NCBI GenBank assembly: GCA_030699345.1
Contig: JAUYMX010000166.1
Coordinates: 1 to 9,186 of the forward strand
Direction of reading: 5' to 3'
Length of the DNA: 9,186 nucleotides
Origin: Methylococcaceae bacterium
GTDB taxonomy: Bacteria; Pseudomonadota; Gammaproteobacteria; Methylococcales; Methylomonadaceae
The translations under genes and the position numbers were made by a program. The notes beneath the pieces are model-generated. The model was not told the origin of the DNA and searched no databases. It saw only the letters and a program-made list of their open reading frames with translations. This document shows, piece after piece, positions 5,653-9,186 of the stretch (its first letter is position 1; each line of letters opens with the position of its first letter).

Positions 5653-7488
5653 CTAATAAACAGCGCTACCGTTTTTAATCCGACGCACAGTGTTAACGAG
5701 ATGATCTATCTCATCATGCGTGTTGTAAAACGCTAATGAAGGTCGGACAGTGCTTTCCAAACCAAAACGACGCAAGATAGGTTGGGCGCAGTGGTGGCCG
5801 GTACGTACGGCAATACCGACTTTATTTAATGCAACGCCAATATCTTGATTGCTATGACCGGCAAGAACGAATGATAGAACGCTGGTTTTATCCGGTGCCG
5901 TGCCAATTAGGCGTAGGCCGGATATGTTTTGTAGCTTATCCATCGCGTATACCAATAGCTCATGTTCATAGCGGGCAATATTATCGATACCAATATGCTC
6001 AACATATTCTAAAGCCGCACCTAGGCCTACTGCGTCGGCAATATTGCCAGTGCCGGCTTCAAAACGTGCCGGAGCAGGTTGGTATACGGTTTTTTCAAAT
6101 GTTACATCTTCGATCATATTGCCGCCGCCTTGCCAGGGTGGCATGCCTTCAAGCAATTCTGGCTTGCCATAGACTGCGCCAATTCCAGTTGGCCCGAATA
6201 TCTTGTGGCCGGAAAATACAAACCAGTCACAATCCAGCTTTTGCACGTCTGCCCGTAAATGCGAAACTGATTGCGCGCCATCAAGCAAGACTTTAGCGCC
6301 AACGCGATGCGCCATTTCGATCATTTGTTGCGCTGGCGTTACAGTACCCAAGGCATTGGAGACTTGCGTGAAAGACACCAGTTTGGTTTTGGATGTCAGC
6401 AGCTTTTGGTATTCATTCAATAATACCTGACCGCTATCATCGACCGGCGCAACGCGAAGGATGGCGCCTGTTTCAGAACACAGCTGCTGCCAAGGCACGA
6501 TGTTGGCGTGATGCTCCAACCATGAAATGACAATCTCGTCGCCTTCGCTGATATTTTGCTTGCCCCAGCTTTTCGCAACCAAATTGATGCCTTCCGTAGT
6601 CCCACGGACGAAAACAATTTCATCCGCTGACGATGCGTTTAAAAACCGTGCTACCGTGTTGCGGGCTTTTTCGTAAGCATCTGTCGAACGCGCAGCTAGT
6701 TCATGCGCGGCACGGTGGATGTTGGAGTTTTCGTGTTCGTAGAAATACGAAACTCGGTCGATCACCGCCTGCGGTTTTTGCGTGGTCGCGGCATTATCAA
6801 ACCAAACTAATTGATGACCATTAACCCGTTCATTAAGAATAGGAAAATCACGCCTTACTGCGCTGACATTAAACGCAGGGTGTGCAAAATCACGCGCCGA
6901 TACGGGCGCGCTACGGTTTAGCGATGTACTTTCGTTAAGAAAGTAGAAATCACTGACAGCCGGAGCATCCGCTTTAGCGTTAGGCACGATTGCGTGGCCT
7001 TTCATAGCCGGGGATATAGACTTTTCAGCTAACAACTTTTTTAGCTCAGCTTCACCCGGTAAATCAAAACCTTGCGTGTTAATGCCGGTAAATAATGATT
7101 TATCAACAGATTGTTGCGGTGCATGCAATGCGCTCAATGCGTCATCAGGATGCGAAGTTGCCAATTTACTGCTCGGAAAGCTGCCTACTGACGCCGAACG
7201 CGGGGCAAACAGTTTTTGTAATTCAGCTTCCCCGGGCACGCCAAAATGGTTAGGCGAGGTGCCGGGTATTAGCGCTTTGTCAATGCCTGATAGCTGTTCG
7301 TTAAATACATTAGAAGCCGCTGACGACAACAAGCCAACGCCAGTTCCTGTGCCATCACAGGGTAGCGCTGAAAACAGTTCGTTGGCCAGTTTTTCTAACT
7401 GGGAAACGTCAGGCAATGAATTAGCTAAATTTACAGTGTCCGACGCAGTGCCAAGTGATGGAATGCCGTCAAAATTACTTGTAGTCAT
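5653..7488 (-). CDS. Encapsulin cargo: SufS-like cysteine desulfurase with long N-terminal extension
   Basis: This 611-residue PLP enzyme removes sulfur from cysteine, giving alanine and an enzyme-bound persulfide. The catalytic part (about 207-611) is a class V aminotransferase-fold SufS/CsdA type. It contains VWFDNAATTQKP (228-239), LEHHANIVPW (324-333), LLDGAQSVSH (401-410), the PLP lysine in FSGHK (K429), and RTGHHCAQP with catalytic C567. Ordinary SufS proteins are about 400 residues. The extra 200 at the N-terminus are rich in Ala, Ser, Pro and Gly and predicted unstructured. Within them lie short amphipathic segments, LEKLANELFSALP (31-43) and two copies of a 31-residue repeat (70-100 and 129-159) with PGEAELxKL. 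Such extensions target desulfurases into Family 2A encapsulin shells, and the shell gene is directly upstream. The start overlaps the shell gene by 14 nt, with GAGGT 11 nt before the ATG, so translation is probably coupled. All catalytic motifs are intact. Confidence 0.94.
   Translation of the reverse strand: MTTSNFDGIPSLGTASDTVNLANSLPDVSQLEKLANELFSALPCDGTGTGVGLLSSAASNVFNEQLSGIDKALIPGTSPNHFGVPGEAELQKLFAPRSASVGSFPSSKLATSHPDDALSALHAPQQSVDKSLFTGINTQGFDLPGEAELKKLLAEKSISPAMKGHAIVPNAKADAPAVSDFYFLNESTSLNRSAPVSARDFAHPAFNVSAVRRDFPILNERVNGHQLVWFDNAATTQKPQAVIDRVSYFYEHENSNIHRAAHELAARSTDAYEKARNTVARFLNASSADEIVFVRGTTEGINLVAKSWGKQNISEGDEIVISWLEHHANIVPWQQLCSETGAILRVAPVDDSGQVLLNEYQKLLTSKTKLVSFTQVSNALGTVTPAQQMIEMAHRVGAKVLLDGAQSVSHLRADVQKLDCDWFVFSGHKIFGPTGIGAVYGKPELLEGMPPWQGGGNMIEDVTFEKTVYQPAPARFEAGTGNIADAVGLGAALEYVEHIGIDNIARYEHELLVYAMDKLQNISGLRLIGTAPDKTSVLSFVLAGHSNQDIGVALNKVGIAVRTGHHCAQPILRRFGLESTVRPSLAFYNTHDEIDHLVNTVRRIKNGSAVY
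7012..7281 (-). repeat. Two 31-residue repeats in the desulfurase targeting extension
   Basis: Codons 70-100 (7189-7281) and 129-159 (7012-7104) encode related segments, both starting DKxL and centred on PGEAELxKL. By direct alignment 16 of 31 residues are identical, with an offset of 59 residues. An earlier, more distant segment, LPDVSQLEKLANELF (codons 25-39), has a similar helical pattern. They may give several docking points for the shell interior. Confidence 0.75.
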
Positions 7489-8392
7489 AGTAATTGCCTA
7501 CCTCAACGTTCTCGAGAACCCCGAGAGCATCGTCAGTCAACACAGCCAGTGAGCAATACAGTGAGACCAAATATGAAGCAATAGCTTTGTGGTTGATACC
7601 CATAAAACGGACTGATAGGCCCATGCTTAATTCGCCGCTCAAGTTCGGTTGATACAAACCAACAACGCCTTGACGACTTTCGCCACTACGAATTAACAAG
7701 ATGTTGGTTTTTCCTTTAGTAATCGCCAATTTATCAGTTGGGATTAACGGAATACCGCGCCATGTCAAAAATTGCGAGCCGAATAAAGACACCGTGGGTG
7801 GCGGTGTGCCGCGACGTGTGGCTTCACGACCGAAAGCAGCAATGGCTTTAGGATGTGCTAGGAAGAAGCCTGGCTCTTTCCAAACCGTGGCAATTAATTC
7901 ATCCAGGTCATCAGGCGTCGGTGAGCCATTGCGGGTTTTAATTTTTTGTGAAGGTGCAACGTTGTTCAACAGGCCATATTCTTTGTTATTGAGCAGTTCG
8001 CTTTCTTGGCGCTCTTTAATGGTTTCAATGGTCAAACGTAATTGTTCGTGAATCTGGTTATGCGGGCTGCTATATAAATCAGATACCCGTGTATGCACAT
8101 CAAGCACGGTGTTGACAGCATTTAAACGGTATTCACGGCCCCATTCTTCGTAATCTACGAAAGTTTGTGGCAATACTTTTTCATCCAGACTGGAACAATC
8201 AACAGCCATATCGGCTTCATTTTTAACTTTGTTTACGCGATAAATACCCGCTTCGACAGGTACCCATTGCAGCAGATGCACCAACCACCGGGGGGTGATG
8301 CTTCCCATCATAGGTACGGTTTTAGTTGCGTTCGATAGGGTACGTGCAGCGACGTCGCCTAACGCAGTATGGGCTTCATGAATATCAGACAT
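7475..8392 (-). CDS. Family 2A encapsulin shell protein (SrpI-like)
   Basis: This 305-residue protein is the HK97-fold shell protomer of a Family 2A encapsulin, a self-assembling protein nanocompartment. Recognisable stretches include SITPRWLVHLLQWVPVEAGIYRVN (31-54), QTFVDYEEWGREYRLNAV (76-93), WKEPGFFLAHPKAIAAFGREATRRG (171-195), FLTWRGIPLIPTDKL (208-222) and GLSVRFMGINHKAIASYLVSLYCSLAVL (258-285). These belong to the group once annotated as major membrane protein I or SrpI. There is no cyclic-nucleotide-binding domain, which marks the 2B type. No signal peptide or membrane segment is expected; the shell is cytoplasmic. The ATG is well supported by AAGGA 7 nt upstream. The gene lies 65 nt downstream of the serine acetyltransferase and overlaps the desulfurase by 14 nt, the characteristic order of these sulfur-storage operons. 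Calling it a sulfur store relies on work on relatives. Confidence 0.95.
   Translation of the reverse strand: MSDIHEAHTALGDVAARTLSNATKTVPMMGSITPRWLVHLLQWVPVEAGIYRVNKVKNEADMAVDCSSLDEKVLPQTFVDYEEWGREYRLNAVNTVLDVHTRVSDLYSSPHNQIHEQLRLTIETIKERQESELLNNKEYGLLNNVAPSQKIKTRNGSPTPDDLDELIATVWKEPGFFLAHPKAIAAFGREATRRGTPPPTVSLFGSQFLTWRGIPLIPTDKLAITKGKTNILLIRSGESRQGVVGLYQPNLSGELSMGLSVRFMGINHKAIASYLVSLYCSLAVLTDDALGVLENVEVGNYYDYK
7500..7504 (-). promoter_or_regulatory. Ribosome binding site of the desulfurase, inside the shell gene
   Basis: GAGGT on the minus strand lies 11 nt before the ATG at 7488, within the last codons of the encapsulin gene. Together with the 14-nt overlap it supports this start and coupled translation of shell and cargo. 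Confidence 0.55.
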
Positions 8393-8399
8393 GGTTTTT

Positions 8400-8404
8400 T
8401 CCTT
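8400..8404 (-). promoter_or_regulatory. Ribosome binding site of the encapsulin gene
   Basis: AAGGA on the minus strand, 7 nt before the ATG at 8392, is near-ideal in sequence and spacing. It fits strong translation of a shell protein needed in many copies, and it is better placed than the site used by the cargo gene. Confidence 0.75.
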
Positions 8405-8457
8405 AGGTTTTAAGTGTTGTAGGGGTTGAAGTTAATACATGCCGGGTGGGGGCGTTT

Positions 8458-9186
8458 TTAGATACCAGCACCTCCGTCAAAGAGTTCATTGCGAACATAG
8501 GCTTGGGTAATGTTGCTACCGGGGGCAACGGTATGTGTAAGCCAAACATTGCCGCCAATGGTAGAACCATGGCCAATTGTGATGCGGCCTAAAATGGTTG
8601 CTCCGGCATAAATCACCACGTCATCTTCGACGATAGGGTGACGGGCATTGCCTTTAACCAAAGCGCCATCGGCATCTTTAGGGAAGCGTTTCGCGCCCAA
8701 GGTCACTGCTTGATACAGGCGAACTCGGCGGCCGATAATCGCAGTTTCACCGATCACGACACCGGTGCCGTGATCAATGAAGAAGCTATCGCCAATTTGT
8801 GCGCCGGGATGAATATCAATACCGGTCGCAGAATGAGCAAGTTCTGAGATGATACGGGCCACCAGCGGTACGCCTGCTTGATAGAGGATATGTGCTAGAC
8901 GATGATGAATAATCGCGGTAATGCCGGGGTAACAAACCAATATTTCATCGGGGCTTCTGGCGGCCGGATCGCCTTCGTAAGCGGCATGGATGTCTGTATC
9001 AAGCAAAGCTCTGACAGTAGGCAGACGTGCTGCAAATTCGCGAGTAATCACAACAGCCCGTTCATGGGTTTCTTTAAGATTGCCTTCGTGGCCGGAAATA
9101 AACTGCAACTCGCGACGAATTTGTTTGTACAACTTACGGAGTAAGCTATCCAGCGTATGGCCGACGAAAAAATCGATGCCTTCGTC
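8458..9186 (-). CDS. Serine O-acetyltransferase, EpsC/CysE type (5' end outside window)
   Basis: The enzyme makes O-acetylserine from serine and acetyl-CoA, the committed step of cysteine synthesis. The frame is open to the window edge, beginning DEGIDFFVGHTLDSLLRK, so about 242 residues are visible and the true start lies beyond 9186. A TTG at 9130-9132 is internal. The N-terminal helical domain contains VRALLDTDIHAAYEGDPAA and YPGITAIIHHRLAHILY. The C-terminal left-handed beta-helix has hexapeptide repeats through DIHPGAQIGDSFFIDHGTGVVIGE, with the catalytic Asp/His region, then YQAVTLGAKRFPKD and ARHPIVEDDVVIYAGATILG. It ends YVRNELFDGGAGI rather than in the short Ile-terminated tail that binds cysteine synthase in E. 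coli CysE, although the last residue is Ile. The downstream shell and desulfurase genes suggest that it supplies cysteine for the encapsulated desulfurase. Confidence 0.93.
   Translation of the reverse strand, partial: DEGIDFFVGHTLDSLLRKLYKQIRRELQFISGHEGNLKETHERAVVITREFAARLPTVRALLDTDIHAAYEGDPAARSPDEILVCYPGITAIIHHRLAHILYQAGVPLVARIISELAHSATGIDIHPGAQIGDSFFIDHGTGVVIGETAIIGRRVRLYQAVTLGAKRFPKDADGALVKGNARHPIVEDDVVIYAGATILGRITIGHGSTIGGNVWLTHTVAPGSNITQAYVRNELFDGGAGI

Noticed and set aside
5829..6296. Plus-strand open frame of 155 codons
   Set aside because: It is antisense to the intact catalytic domain of the cysteine desulfurase, with odd composition and no family resemblance.
7076..7552. Plus-strand open frame of 158 codons
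   Set aside because: It is antisense to the low-complexity desulfurase extension, whose codon pattern leaves the opposite frame open by chance.
9130..9132. TTG as the start of the serine acetyltransferase
   Set aside because: The frame stays open to the window edge with family-like sequence (DEGIDFFVGHTLD), so the start lies outside.

Overview
The window most resembles the chromosome of a gammaproteobacterium, possibly a methanotroph-like member of the Methylococcales. This is an inference from the combination of an rpsT/murJ divergent pair, mazG, PEP-CTERM-type surface proteins, a sigma-54 activator paired with an HDOD protein, and a Family 2A encapsulin operon. No rRNA, tRNA, CRISPR array, insertion sequence or phage gene was seen.

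Left part (1-763). The 5' end of rpsT (ribosomal protein S20) leaves the window on the minus strand behind a near-consensus sigma-70 promoter. Facing away from it is a heavily decayed copy of murJ (lipid II flippase) with several frameshifts, in-frame stops and a large internal deletion.

Middle part (764-4691). A minus-strand pair encodes a sigma-54 activator with a PAS-like sensor domain and an HDOD protein, joined by a 1-nt TAATG overlap. Divergent from it is a plus-strand pair of paralogous secreted proteins with different PEP-CTERM-type tails. In front of the pair lies a near-perfect -24/-12 (sigma-54) promoter. Upstream of that are two 16-bp palindromes of the same design, 21 bp apart, where an activator would be expected to bind. 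The layout suggests a self-contained circuit: a PAS-type activator, RpoN-dependent transcription, and two exported surface or matrix proteins. A strong hairpin terminator separates the pair from mazG.

Right part (4691-9186, all minus strand). mazG (NTP pyrophosphohydrolase) has its own promoter and lies downstream of a sulfur-metabolism operon. That operon runs serine O-acetyltransferase (cut by the window edge), Family 2A encapsulin shell protein, then a SufS-like cysteine desulfurase with a roughly 200-residue low-complexity N-terminal extension. It ends at a GC-rich hairpin terminator. In characterised Family 2A systems the desulfurase is packaged in the shell through such an extension and the compartment stores sulfur. 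The acetyltransferase feeds cysteine synthesis, so the operon would connect making cysteine, removing its sulfur and storing that sulfur in a protein shell.
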